From the NCBI GenBank assembly GCA_041741455.1, contig JBGSJZ010000094.1, positions 24,291 to 88,290 on the forward strand: 64,000 bases of DNA, in the 5' to 3' direction. Below the pieces are notes generated by a model. That model had not been told where the DNA came from and searched no databases. It saw nothing but the letters and a program-made list of their open reading frames with translations. This document shows positions 7,668-15,705 of this stretch, piece after piece (within the stretch, counting starts at the first letter, position 1; the number at the start of each line of letters is the position of its first letter). Made by a program: the position numbers and the translations under genes. This DNA comes from CALESS01 sp041741455. Lineage in GTDB: Bacteria > Chloroflexota > Anaerolineae > Anaerolineales > Anaerolineaceae.

Positions 7668-8261
7668 TCAAGCAATGCCCTGCGGCGCCAGCACAACCAG
7701 CCGGGTTTCCTCCGGCAGGCTGGTGATGGCCGTTTTCAGCACTGGCAATGCAGCCGGCTCCTCCAGCCCCAACTCCTTGCTGAACTTCTTCAGCTCTTCC
7801 GGGGTGGAGTACAGCGGTATCACCAGTTTCGGTTCCAACTGGCGTACCAGCTCGGCCGCCTTGGCGGCGGAGATCCCGCTGCCAAGGTTCAGCAGCAGGA
7901 TGTGCGGCGTGCCCAGCTTTTCCAGCATACTTTGCGTCGGGGCTTTCTCCAGCGGACCGGGGAAAATCACGCTCAGGCCGCTGAAGTCAAAACCGAACAT
8001 CAGGCGGCGGGCGGGTTGCTCCGGCACCGGCGCATCCGCCGAGAGGGCGGTGATGAACACCCCACCGATCTCGTACTCGCCCGGGCGCTGCAGCAGGTGG
8101 TGGATGCCTGGAATCGTCACATCCAGCACCTCCGGTTGGCTCAGGGCGGCGATCTCCGCCTTCCAACCGGCCGGCCTGGCGCCAGAGGGGTTGGTGATCA
8201 GCGTCGCCAAGCCCTTCTCGCTTAATTTTACTAGGTTGTTGCCGTACCAGGTAATCTCCAT
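7668..8261 (-). CDS. Metallo-beta-lactamase-fold protein without metal ligands
   Basis: A 197-residue protein that follows the small UlaG/YcfL-like MBL-fold hydrolases found in Chloroflexota (MEITWYG start, PGEYEIGGVFITAL, final LEPKLVIPLY). The usual histidines are gone: the position of HSCF reads NNLV, there is no HxHxDH, and the loop that normally carries GDTG reads FPGPLEK. It is therefore probably a non-catalytic or repurposed MBL relative. The start has a GGAGG site and, further upstream, a TATAAT at 8276-8281 on the same strand. Family assignment is from memory of the motif layout. Confidence 0.6.
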   Translation of the reverse strand: MEITWYGNNLVKLSEKGLATLITNPSGARPAGWKAEIAALSQPEVLDVTIPGIHHLLQRPGEYEIGGVFITALSADAPVPEQPARRLMFGFDFSGLSVIFPGPLEKAPTQSMLEKLGTPHILLLNLGSGISAAKAAELVRQLEPKLVIPLYSTPEELKKFSKELGLEEPAALPVLKTAITSLPEETRLVVLAPQGIA

Positions 8262-8472
8262 CCAGCCTCCGCCTCGAATTATACTTGATTCGAGGGGGTT
8301 GGTGAGAAATCGATAAAGGATACATTATCAGACTAAGAATTTTGGTAATTGATGGTTGAAATAAATTTATGAAGTTGTACAATGTGCTTGGGGGGGTAAA
8401 CAGTTAATCATTGTGCAGAAAAAACCTTGATCATTACACTGGAAATAGTTGAATATGCAGAAGCAGTTATGA

Positions 8473-8530
8473 AGGGCTTGAATTCCCTGAATCCAGCAAG
8501 AATCCATTTTGAAATCGCTTGGGAGGAAAA
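8473..8530 (+). repeat. Duplicated 5' flank of FGE-like gene 1
   Basis: The 58 bases before the start codon at 8531 (beginning AGGGCTTGAATTCC and ending GGGAGGAAAA) recur with few changes before the second gene at 9520-9577. The tandem duplication thus included the 5' region and ribosome site, so the two genes probably keep similar translation signals. The rest of 8262-8472 holds no gene that I can support. Confidence 0.7.
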
Positions 8531-9415
8531 ATGAAATCCTATCTCCGTATTTTTCTAAGCATCTTGTTTTCCTTGAGCATAATTCTGACTTCAACCCCCA
8601 AAGTCGGCATCGCCCAGGAAGAAAAAATGGATGGATTCACCATTTCACTACCGATCATCCTATCTGGTCGACCCCCCACCGAAGAAATGGTCCTCGTCCC
8701 CGCCGGGGAGTTCCAGATGGGCTGCGACCCGGATCACAATGGTGGCTATCCATGTAATATCCCGAACGAACTGCCCCTGCATACCGTTTACCTGGATGCC
8801 TATCAGATTGATAAGTATGAGGTGACCAACGTCCAGTATGCCGGGTGTGTGGCAGCTGGCATCTGCACTCCGCCGTCTTCAAGCTCTTCCTACACCCGCC
8901 CTTCCTACTATGGCAACCCGGAATTTTCCAACTACCCGGTGATTTTTGTTTCCTGGGACGACGCCACCAACTATTGCACCTGGGCGGGTAAGCGCCTGCC
9001 GACCGAAGCCGAATGGGAGAAGGCTGCCCGCGGCACAACCCTGCGGGCTTACCCGTGGGGAGATGAGGAGCCAGATTGCAGCCTGGCAAATTTTTTCGAT
9101 TTTTTAGGATCAAGGGAATTCTGTGTAAACGACACCTCCCAGGTAGGTGCTAACCCATCCGGTGCATCCCAGGTTGGCGCTTTGGACATGGCCGGTAATG
9201 TTTATGAATGGGTCAATGACTGGTATGGCGAAACCTATTACAGCACCTCACCCTACGCCAACCCGCCTGGCCCTGTTACAGGGCCATATAAGGTGGTGCG
9301 CGGGGGCAGTTGGGTCTTCCCCGATTCCTTCCTGCGCGTTGCGAAACGCTACAACCCCTCTCCGACGGATCCCAGCTATAACATCGGGTTTCGTTGTGCG
9401 GCGTCCCTACCCTGA
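8531..9415 (+). CDS. Secreted FGE-sulfatase (SUMF1-like) domain protein, paralogue 1
   Basis: A 294-residue exported protein: signal peptide (about residues 1-27), then a short segment with FTISLPIIL, then one formylglycine-generating-enzyme-like domain (MVLVPAGEFQMGC, YQIDKYEVTNVQY, RLPTEAEWEKAARG, MAGNVYEWVNDWY, RGGSW, GFRCA). True FGE enzymes carry a catalytic Cys pair between RGGSx and GFRCA; that stretch here has none, so the C-type-lectin-like fold is probably used for binding. ATG 8531 follows a strong GGGAGG; a TTG at 8519 is in frame but overlaps that site. About half identical to the next gene. Confidence 0.85.
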   Translation: MKSYLRIFLSILFSLSIILTSTPKVGIAQEEKMDGFTISLPIILSGRPPTEEMVLVPAGEFQMGCDPDHNGGYPCNIPNELPLHTVYLDAYQIDKYEVTNVQYAGCVAAGICTPPSSSSSYTRPSYYGNPEFSNYPVIFVSWDDATNYCTWAGKRLPTEAEWEKAARGTTLRAYPWGDEEPDCSLANFFDFLGSREFCVNDTSQVGANPSGASQVGALDMAGNVYEWVNDWYGETYYSTSPYANPPGPVTGPYKVVRGGSWVFPDSFLRVAKRYNPSPTDPSYNIGFRCAASLP

Positions 9416-9577
9416 CGGAAATTTGTAGATGGTGCGTATATCGGATCATGTGGTTTTTGTAGGGGATGGTCTATGCATGTTGACCATCGAAAGCGACAAC
9501 CAGGCACAAGAAGGTATAAAGGGCTTGAATTCCTTGAAGCCAGCAAGAATCACTTTTGAAATCGATTGGGAGGAAAA

Positions 9578-10450
9578 ATGAAATCCTATCTCCGGGCTTT
9601 CCTGAGCACTATGATTTCGATTGGCTTGATCCTAAATATTTCCACCGGCATATCCATTGCAAAAGAGAAAAAGGCTGATGGTTCAACCATTTTCCTTCCG
9701 GTTATCATGGGCACTTATACTCCAAGCGAAAAAGTGCTCATCCCCGCCGGCGAATTCGAGATGGGTTGTGACCCGGCCAACAATGGAATTTCTGGTTGTG
9801 AAGAGTCCGAACTCCCGCTGCACATCGTCTACCTGGATGCCTACCAGATCGACAAATACGAGGTGACCAACGCCCAATACGCCCTGTGCGTGGAGGCCGG
9901 AGCCTGCTCTGCACCGTCTTCAAACTCTTCCTATTCCCGCTCTTTCTACTTTGGCAACCCGGAATTCGCCAACTACCCGGTGATTCTTGTCTCCTGGTAC
10001 GATGCTGACAATTACTGTACCTGGTCAGGCGGATACCTGCCGAGCGAAGCCGAATGGGAGAAGGCCGCCCGCGGCACGACCGCGCGGGCATACCCATGGG
10101 ATTATGCCCACCCGACCTGTGCGGCTGCTAATTTTTACTACACAATGGGTTCAATATACAAACTCTGCGTGGGTGATACCAGCGAAGTAGGCAGCTACCC
10201 TGGGTCGGCCAGCCCGTATGGCGCCTTGGATATGGCAGGAAATGTTTATGAATGGGTCAGTGACTGGTACGACAGCGGCTATTATGACACCTCGCCCTAC
10301 GCCAATCCTCACGGCCTCGTTGATGGGATTTATAAGGTGAAACGCGGTGGTAGTTGGGGATACTTCTTCCACAACCTCCGCACAGCCTTCCGCGCTGCCT
10401 CTTATCTGGATCCCAACAATAACGTTGGGTTTCGTTGTGCCGCCCCCTGA
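9578..10450 (+). CDS. Secreted FGE-sulfatase (SUMF1-like) domain protein, paralogue 2
   Basis: A 290-residue tandem duplicate of the gene at 8531, with the same promoter-proximal flank, signal peptide start (MKSYLR) and domain order. The segment after the signal peptide reads STIFLPVIMGT, which corresponds to FTISLPIILSG of the paralogue and resembles the C-terminal tails of other exported proteins in this window. FGE motifs are VLIPAGEFEMGC, YQIDKYEVTNAQY, LPSEAEWEKAARG, MAGNVYEWVSDWY, RGGSW and GFRCA. The catalytic Cys pair of real FGE is absent here too. There is no reverse transcriptase or template repeat nearby, so it is not an evident diversity-generating target. Confidence 0.85.
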   Translation: MKSYLRAFLSTMISIGLILNISTGISIAKEKKADGSTIFLPVIMGTYTPSEKVLIPAGEFEMGCDPANNGISGCEESELPLHIVYLDAYQIDKYEVTNAQYALCVEAGACSAPSSNSSYSRSFYFGNPEFANYPVILVSWYDADNYCTWSGGYLPSEAEWEKAARGTTARAYPWDYAHPTCAAANFYYTMGSIYKLCVGDTSEVGSYPGSASPYGALDMAGNVYEWVSDWYDSGYYDTSPYANPHGLVDGIYKVKRGGSWGYFFHNLRTAFRAASYLDPNNNVGFRCAAP

Positions 10451-10534
10451 TTGAACTGCTGAATTTCTGTAGCACCTGGCAACAGGCGCGGGTCGGTGCA
10501 GGGTGGTATCCAACAATATCATAACCCAGACCCG

Positions 10535-10558
10535 CCCGGGCGTGGCAACCTGCCCGGG
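10535..10558 (+). terminator. Terminator-like palindrome after the FGE pair
   Basis: CCCGGGC (10535-10541) pairs with GCCCGGG (10552-10558), loop of 10, followed by TTTGTTGCGGGTTTGC and a T5 run at 10575-10579. It resembles the repeat at 1950-1976. Confidence 0.5.
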
Positions 10559-10582
10559 TTTGTTGCGGGTTTGCTTTTTAGG

Positions 10583-10634
10583 TTTATAAAAATCCGTGTC
10601 AATCCGTACATTCCGTGTGATCCGTGTTAAAAAT
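10583..10634. repeat. ATCCGTGT array
   Basis: Units ATCCGTGTC, AATCCGTAC, ATTCCGTGTG and ATCCGTGTT in tandem, directly before the promoter of the PyrK-like gene. Same family as the other CACGG arrays in this window. Confidence 0.55.
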
Positions 10635-10644
10635 GCTTTTGGCA

Positions 10645-10650
10645 TATAAT
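10645..10650 (+). promoter_or_regulatory. -10 element giving a probable leaderless mRNA
   Basis: A perfect TATAAT ends 8 bases before ATG 10659 and no ribosome binding site lies between. Initiation about 7 bases downstream would start the mRNA at or next to the start codon. The -35 region is poor. Confidence 0.45.
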
Positions 10651-10658
10651 CATCATAC

Positions 10659-11327
10659 ATGAACGCTGAAGCAGAACTGACCGAGCTGGTATTGGGCTAT
10701 GGCGGCTGGCTGCAGCCACAACCCTTGCTCATCCCGCTGCCCGGGCAATACGTCATCGCCTCCCCATTGGATGCCCCTACCGCCTTGCCACAGGCCCTCT
10801 TCCCGGCCGCCTATGCCGCGGATACCTGGCTGGCGGCTGACCCGCTGCCCACCACCTGGCAGCCGGGGACACACCTCTCCCTGCGCGGACCGCTCGGGCA
10901 TGGCTTTCACCTGCCGCCGATTGCCCACCGGGTGGCTTTGGCTGCTTTGGATCAGTCCTTCGGTCGCCTGCTTCCATTGATTGACCTGGCCCTGGAGCAG
11001 GGCGCGGCCGTCGACCTGTGCGGCATGAACCTGCCTGCCCATCTGCCCTCGGCCGTCGAGGTGTTACCGTTGGATGCTCTGCCGGAGCTGGCTGCCTGGG
11101 CGGATTACCTGGCGCTCGATTTGGCGTTGGCCGGGCTGAAGCAGCTACCTGACCGGTTGGGCCTGGCAGAGGGCGCTCACCCGCAAGCCAAAATCGAGGT
11201 CCTGCCGCGCCTCCCCATGCCCTGCGGCGGGCTGGGTGAGTGCGGCATCTGCGCCGTGCCCGTCCGCAAGGGTTGGCTGCCCGCCTGCACCGCCGGCCCG
11301 GTTTTTGATTTGAGTGATTTTGATTAA
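10659..11327 (+). CDS. PyrK-like iron-sulfur electron-transfer protein
   Basis: A 222-residue protein whose C-terminus has the 2Fe-2S binding pattern of dihydroorotate dehydrogenase electron-transfer subunits: Cys in PCGGLGECGICAV, then a last Cys before TAGPVFDL. The N-terminal two thirds follow the FAD/NAD reductase layout only loosely (PGQYVIASPLD, GPLGHGF), and the usual nucleotide loops are hard to see. The partner would be the PyrD-like gene at 11629. PyrK normally passes electrons from FMN to NAD. Because both partners are degenerate, orotate synthesis is uncertain and another oxidoreductase role is possible. Confidence 0.65.
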   Translation: MNAEAELTELVLGYGGWLQPQPLLIPLPGQYVIASPLDAPTALPQALFPAAYAADTWLAADPLPTTWQPGTHLSLRGPLGHGFHLPPIAHRVALAALDQSFGRLLPLIDLALEQGAAVDLCGMNLPAHLPSAVEVLPLDALPELAAWADYLALDLALAGLKQLPDRLGLAEGAHPQAKIEVLPRLPMPCGGLGECGICAVPVRKGWLPACTAGPVFDLSDFD

Positions 11328-11330
11328 TGC

Positions 11331-11597
11331 TTCACCACGGAGGCACGGAGGTCACGGAGAACACGGAGAAAATCTTTAGAAAAAACCGGAGAAAAAACTG
11401 AACCACGGAGGTTATGGAGGCGTAATGGTAAGGGCGATGCAGCCGGGAGCCACACATCTCATGAAAATTTCCTGGTTTCGGCTGCTTCGCCCTTACCCGA
11501 TCAAGCCATGTTTTATCCATGAAAATCCGTTCCATCCGTGTGTTCCGTGTTAAAAAAACAGAGTTCTCTCAGTGCCCTCCGTGCCTTCGCGATGCAG
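11331..11597. repeat. CACGGAGG arrays enclosing a 19-bp inverted repeat
   Basis: This 301-base gap holds no gene. It starts with a forward array (CACGGAGG, CACGGAGGT, CACGGAGAA, CACGGAGAAAA) and ends with reverse units (ATCCGTTCC, ATCCGTGTG, TTCCGTGTT, GCCCTCCGTGCC). Between them GGTAAGGGCGATGCAGCCG (11427-11445) pairs with its complement at 11479-11497 with one mismatch. The nested symmetric layout suggests insertion of one palindromic element into another. It separates the PyrK-like and PyrD-like genes. Confidence 0.6.
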
Positions 11598-11628
11598 CCC
11601 GTAGGGACCGTGGTAAGATTTATTCAAA

Positions 11629-12357
11629 ATGGAAAACCTACCCTCCTCCCTCCCGCTCGATCTATCCTCCCCCTGGCTGAACACCGCCGGGATGCTGGGC
11701 TTTGCCCCTTGCCCGACCTGGAATTGGCCAATGACTCAGGGCGCATTCCTCACCAACCCGATCAGCCTGCACCACCGGGCACCGGCCCGGGACCGGGCCG
11801 CCATCACCTACCCCGGCGGAGCCTTGCTGCACAGTGGCCTGCCCAACCCGGGCTTGCGCCGGGTCTTGCGCGCCCACGCTGCCGCCTGGAAGCGCAGCAG
11901 CCTGCCGGTCTGGCCGCATTTGTTTGGCGAGCTGGAGGAGATTGCTGCCATGTCCCGGACACTGGAGGAGGTGGAGGGCGTAGCCGCCCTGGAGATTTCG
12001 ATCCCGCTTGAAGCAGATGCTGCCCTGGCGCAGAGCCTGCTGCTGGCAGCCCGTGGCGAGCTGCCGCTGATTGCCTGCCTGCCGCTGCAATTGGCGCGCG
12101 CTCCCTGGCTATCCACCCTGGCTGCGGCCGGGGCCAGTGCGATCCACCTGGATGCGCCGCGCGGTCAAATTGGATCGACTGGAGGACGCCTGGTAGGCCC
12201 GGGTTTGCTGCCGCTGGCGCTGGATGCCTTACAGGCAGCCTTAGCCTGCGGTTTGGCGGTGATTGCCGGTGGTGGGGTGTTTTCTGTGGCAGATGGAGAA
12301 GAATTACTTAAAGCCGGGGCGCTGTCCGTTTCGGTGGATACCGCTCTCTGGCGTTGA
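11629..12357 (+). CDS. Dihydroorotate dehydrogenase-like (PyrD family) protein, shortened
   Basis: A 242-residue TIM-barrel FMN protein relative. It shows LNTAGMLGF, FLTNPISL, GLPNPG (family: GLxNPG), GGRLVGPGLLPLAL (family: GGLSGxALxPLAL) and the C-terminal phosphate loop IAGGGVFSVADGEELLKAGA. It is about 60 residues shorter than class 1B PyrD, and the substrate-binding strand that normally reads NxSCPN is LEISIP. It pairs with the PyrK-like gene upstream, in inverted order compared with the usual pyrK-pyrD relation. It may act on another substrate. A TAAGAT hexamer ends 9 bases before ATG. The stop abuts the stop of the convergent kinase gene with no spacer. Confidence 0.65.
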   Translation: MENLPSSLPLDLSSPWLNTAGMLGFAPCPTWNWPMTQGAFLTNPISLHHRAPARDRAAITYPGGALLHSGLPNPGLRRVLRAHAAAWKRSSLPVWPHLFGELEEIAAMSRTLEEVEGVAALEISIPLEADAALAQSLLLAARGELPLIACLPLQLARAPWLSTLAAAGASAIHLDAPRGQIGSTGGRLVGPGLLPLALDALQAALACGLAVIAGGGVFSVADGEELLKAGALSVSVDTALWR

Positions 12358-14259
12358 TCAGCCGCCCAGGGTTGCCGTACGTTTGCGCACAGGCGGAGGA
12401 TCGAACAGAGCACTTCTGAATTCCATCGTCGAGTGAAAGCGCCGGGCAGGATCCAGTTCGAGTGCCTTCAGGATGGCGTAGTTGAAAGTTTCTGATGTTG
12501 CCTCGTTGTAGGATCTTGGTGGGATCAGCGCCTCACCCTGCATCCGTTTGGGTGCCGGGGTGGGTGGAGTCAGGGTCAGCAGGTGATACAGTGTTGCCCC
12601 CAGGGAGTAAACATCGCTGCTGAAGGAGAGCCGGCCGTTGGGTTGGAATTGCTCCGGCGGGGCGTAAGTATAGGTTCCGGCAGCCGGCGCATTCCGGCAG
12701 ATGATTGAGCGCGCCAGCCCAAAATCCACCAGGTAGATTTTATCCTGCAACGGCGCCAGTAACAGGTTCTCCGGTTTGACATCCCGGTGCAAAATTCGCT
12801 GCTGGTGACAGTAATCCAGTGCATCCATGATCTGCAGCGCCCAACTGATTACCCGGTCGGGTTTGAGCAATCGGCCTTTGTCTTTTTCCCGCTCGATCAC
12901 CTCTTTCAGGCTTTTACCCTCGATAAAGGTCATCACCAGGTAGGCGTTCTCGTTTTCGGTGAAACAACCGAATACAACCGGCAGGTTGGCATGCTTCAAC
13001 TTACTTAGAATCCTTGCTTCCTGCTGGAATAATCGCAGCGCTTCATTGCGTGTCCACTGGGTAGCTTGCCAGGGGAGGGTCTTTTCCACGTCCACTGGCA
13101 GATCCGGCAGCAGGGAGAGGTGGGTTTCCTTCAGGGCAAACACCTGACCGCTGCTGATCTCCTGGACCCGGTAGACAGCACCCATGGAACCACTGGCAAT
13201 TTGATTCTGCACCTCAAACCGTTCAAAGACCATGTCACCCGGCTTCAGGCATTCCATTGGCTGTTCATAAAGCATATGGAATACGGCCGGTGCGGAAGGC
13301 TGCAGGGCAGGTGCTCCCGGCAAGTGATTTTGCAGGAGGGGGGTGCGCGGCTCCCAGGTGAAGGCGGTCAGCCAGGGCTCCTGGGGCGCGGCAGGTTGGG
13401 CGCTCAAGTGCGGGTTGGTGCCGTCTTCCTCCGGCGCTTTGTAGTGGATTTTGCCACTGGCGATACCGATTTCCACCCCCAGCGGCAGGCGGATCGGCAG
13501 GCCAATTTTCTCTGCCGCCCAACGGCAGAAACCTTCCCCTTCTTCCAGGGTTTTCACCAGCATCGGCTTATCCAGTTGCTTGGAATCACGAAGATGGACC
13601 GGAAGCGGAAGTTTCTGGTCCGCCAGGTAAGCAGCATACAAACCGCAACTGACCGGCTGGCGGCTGAGCCAGAAGCAATTCTGGGCATGGCTGGCGGGTT
13701 TGCGCTGCTCGTTCAGTCCAGCTTTCGGCTCCACCAGCCCGGCCGGGATGTGCACAAATTCCACCGGGATGGATTGAACGCTGTGTTGGATGATTTCTGC
13801 CCGGAGAGCCGGTTGTGAAGGTGGGGATTCAATACCTGGCTGGGATTCCCTGGTTGGAAGACCTTCCAGACCCTGGATAACTTTGAAGAGTTCGTTTGCG
13901 ATTTGCTCATCAGTTAGTTTGTAACCCTTAATATGCTGCAAATCCACAAAAAAGTAATCGAAATTTGGCGGGAGATCAACTTTTTCAATCAGCAGGCAGA
14001 TTAATGGCAACCCGGCTTTGTCAGCCAGGGTGATTTCCCGGTGGACGTGTTTGCTCGAAAAGGCACTGGCCGAGGCAATCAGCAGGGCGGTCCGGGATGT
14101 CCTTACACCCTCCACGATGGCATTTGTCCAATCCTTGGCACCCTTGATTTCATCATAGAAAACCCAACTGGTCAGGCCGCGCAGTTTAAGCACCTGGATC
14201 AGCCGTTCGACCAAGGGTTGGTCTTCTTCTGCAAAACTGATGAAGAAATCGTGCTTCAC
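12358..14259 (-). CDS. TIR / FGE-like / Ser-Thr kinase fusion protein
   Basis: A 633-residue cytosolic multidomain protein. Residues about 3-130 form a TIR domain (HDFFISFAEED start; VHREITLA contains Glu75 at the place of the catalytic Glu of SARM1-type NADases). Residues about 165-270 resemble the first half of an FGE/SUMF1 domain (VHIPAG, FWLSRQPVSCGLYAAYL, FCRWAAEKIGLPIRLP). Residues about 345-625 are a complete Hanks-type kinase: glycine loop IASGSMGAVY, Lys377, HRDVKPEN (Asp493), DFG (Asp512) and APPEQF. GTG 14259 is chosen because GAGGG precedes it; an upstream TTG at 14271 is weaker. A signalling or self-toxic defence role is inferred from the TIR domain. Confidence 0.8.
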   Translation of the reverse strand: MKHDFFISFAEEDQPLVERLIQVLKLRGLTSWVFYDEIKGAKDWTNAIVEGVRTSRTALLIASASAFSSKHVHREITLADKAGLPLICLLIEKVDLPPNFDYFFVDLQHIKGYKLTDEQIANELFKVIQGLEGLPTRESQPGIESPPSQPALRAEIIQHSVQSIPVEFVHIPAGLVEPKAGLNEQRKPASHAQNCFWLSRQPVSCGLYAAYLADQKLPLPVHLRDSKQLDKPMLVKTLEEGEGFCRWAAEKIGLPIRLPLGVEIGIASGKIHYKAPEEDGTNPHLSAQPAAPQEPWLTAFTWEPRTPLLQNHLPGAPALQPSAPAVFHMLYEQPMECLKPGDMVFERFEVQNQIASGSMGAVYRVQEISSGQVFALKETHLSLLPDLPVDVEKTLPWQATQWTRNEALRLFQQEARILSKLKHANLPVVFGCFTENENAYLVMTFIEGKSLKEVIEREKDKGRLLKPDRVISWALQIMDALDYCHQQRILHRDVKPENLLLAPLQDKIYLVDFGLARSIICRNAPAAGTYTYAPPEQFQPNGRLSFSSDVYSLGATLYHLLTLTPPTPAPKRMQGEALIPPRSYNEATSETFNYAILKALELDPARRFHSTMEFRSALFDPPPVRKRTATLGG

Positions 14260-14335
14260 AGCTGCCCTCAATGGAAGGATTTGAAAAGCCAGTCGGCACT
14301 TGCAGGGTTTGTGATTCAGGGAGTTTTTTTTAATA

Positions 14336-14372
14336 AACCCGTGACCTCAGTGCCCTCCGCTTCTCCGCGGTA
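14336..14372. repeat. CCCTCCGC array
   Basis: Units CCCGTGACCTCAG, TGCCCTCCGC and TTCTCCGCGG upstream of the TIR-kinase gene; reverse-oriented members of the CACGGAGG family. Confidence 0.45.
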
Positions 14373-14390
14373 ATACTGTTGTTCGATTGA

Positions 14391-15461
14391 TTATATATTA
14401 AACCGGATATTGAGGATATCGCCATCCTGGACGATGTATTCCTTGCCCTCCAGGCGCAGCTTGCCGTGGGTGCGCGCCTCGGTCATCCCGCCCAGCGTCG
14501 TCAGATCGGTGTAGGTCACTACCTCAGCGCGGATGAAGCCCTTCTGCAAGTCGGTGTGGATCTCGCCGGCCGCTTCCGGGGCGGTGGCGCCGCGTCGGGT
14601 GGTCCAGGCCCGCACTTCGTCCGGCCCGACGGTGAAGAAGGATTGCAGCCCGAGCAGGTTATACGAGACGCGGATCATGCGATTCAGACTGGGTTCCTCG
14701 ATGCCATATTCCTCCAGGAACAGGCGGGCTTCGTCCGGCGGCAACTGGGCAATGTCCATCTCCAGCTTGGCCTGCAGTGCTACGATTTGGGTGTGCTGGT
14801 GATCGTACTTCATCTCGGGAGCTTTTTGTCCCTCGGCCAGGTTGAGCACCACCAACATTGGCTTGCGGCTCAGGAAGCCAAAGCCCGAGAATACCCTTTC
14901 CTCTTCTGCCGAAATGGCCAGGTCACGCAGGGGTTTCTCCTCGGCCAGGGCGGCATGGAAGCGCTCAAACAACACAGTTTCCGCCTGGACGACGGCTTTT
15001 TCCCGCCCGACGCCCTTTTTGCGCTCCTCGGTCAGCCGTTCCAGCTTGCGCTCGACGGCGATCAGGTCGTTCAAAATGAACTCACCCTCCATCGCGGCCA
15101 GGTCACGCGCCGGGTCGACGCTGCCGTTGGGGTGCGGGATGTTATCATCTTCAAAACAGCGCACCACCTGCAAGAAGGCGTCCATCTGCGTCAACTGGTT
15201 GAGCAAGGTGCCGGAGATGCCCGTCTTGCTGGCGTTGCCCTCCAGCCCGGCGATATCCCCATAGGTCACCTTGGCGTAGATCGTCTTTTTGGGTTTGAAC
15301 ATGCTGGAAAGCTTATCCACCCGTGGGTCGGGCACATCCACCACGCCTGTGTGCACTTCCACCCGTCCGGCGGACATGCCGGTGGGCTGCGTACCGCGCG
15401 TTAGGGCGTTGAACAGGGTGGTTTTGCCAGATTGAGGAAGACCAATAATACCAAGTCGCAT
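14391..15461 (-). CDS. ychF: YchF/OLA1-type translation-associated ATPase
   Basis: A 356-residue Obg-family P-loop protein that binds ribosomes and prefers ATP. It has P-loop GLPQSGKTTLFN (the family usually reads GLPNVGKS), switch region YGDIAGLEG, a coiled-coil insert around residues 130-175, and a C-terminal TGS domain ending in VQDGDILNIRFNI. The open frame runs on upstream, but that extension overlaps the tRNA-Leu gene; ATG 15461 with AAGG upstream gives the normal length. The P-loop variation is noticeable but keeps the Lys-Thr. It is divergently arranged with tRNA-Leu, whose promoter lies next to the ychF start. Confidence 0.88.
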   Translation of the reverse strand: MRLGIIGLPQSGKTTLFNALTRGTQPTGMSAGRVEVHTGVVDVPDPRVDKLSSMFKPKKTIYAKVTYGDIAGLEGNASKTGISGTLLNQLTQMDAFLQVVRCFEDDNIPHPNGSVDPARDLAAMEGEFILNDLIAVERKLERLTEERKKGVGREKAVVQAETVLFERFHAALAEEKPLRDLAISAEEERVFSGFGFLSRKPMLVVLNLAEGQKAPEMKYDHQHTQIVALQAKLEMDIAQLPPDEARLFLEEYGIEEPSLNRMIRVSYNLLGLQSFFTVGPDEVRAWTTRRGATAPEAAGEIHTDLQKGFIRAEVVTYTDLTTLGGMTEARTHGKLRLEGKEYIVQDGDILNIRFNI

Positions 15462-15469
15462 AATATACC

Positions 15470-15498
15470 TTGACCCTTCAGGAAAGTTTGGATATACT
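15470..15498 (+). promoter_or_regulatory. Promoter of tRNA-Leu
   Basis: TTGACC at 15470-15475, a 17-base spacer, TATACT at 15493-15498. The tRNA begins 13 bases after the -10 box. Confidence 0.75.
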
Positions 15499-15510
15499 CT
15501 AGCACACAAA

Positions 15511-15592
15511 GCCGGAGTGGCGGAATTGGCAGACGCGCACGACTCAAAATCGTGTTCCGTAAGGAATGAGGGTTCGATTCCCTCCTTCGGCA
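15511..15592 (+). tRNA. tRNA-Leu (anticodon CAA)
   Basis: An 82-base tRNA with a 7-bp acceptor stem (GCCGGAG with CTTCGGC, one G-U), discriminator A, anticodon stem CACGA/TCGTG with loop CTCAAAA (anticodon CAA), a long class II variable arm (TTCCGTAAGGAA) and T arm GAGGG-TTCGATT-CCCTC. CCA is not fully encoded (CCT follows). It reads TTG leucine codons. Confidence 0.95.
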
Positions 15593-15604
15593 CCTTAATT
15601 ATAC

Positions 15605-15690
15605 CATCCCCCGAGGGGGGATAGCATACCCTGCCAGGGGTATAGCATACGAAAGACACCCTAAGGGTCTTCAAGACCCTTAGGGTGTCT
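15605..15690 (+). terminator. Three successive hairpins after tRNA-Leu, last one terminator-like
   Basis: ATCCCCC-GAG-GGGGGAT (15606-15622), ATACCC/GGGTAT (15626-15643) and a perfect 17-bp stem (15654-15670 with 15674-15690, loop TCA), followed by GGGTTTTAATT. The third is very stable and contains the nested palindromes CCCTAAGGG and CCCTTAGGG. It likely ends the tRNA transcript. Confidence 0.6.
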
Positions 15691-15705
15691 GGGTTTTAAT
15701 TGTAA

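Noticed and set aside
8531..10450. FGE-like genes as diversity-generating retroelement targets
   Set aside because: No reverse transcriptase, no template repeat and no A-biased variable repeat are present in the window.
12358..14259. TIR-kinase gene with neighbours as a Thoeris or CBASS system
   Set aside because: No ThsA, cyclase or other partner gene lies next to it; neighbours are metabolic.
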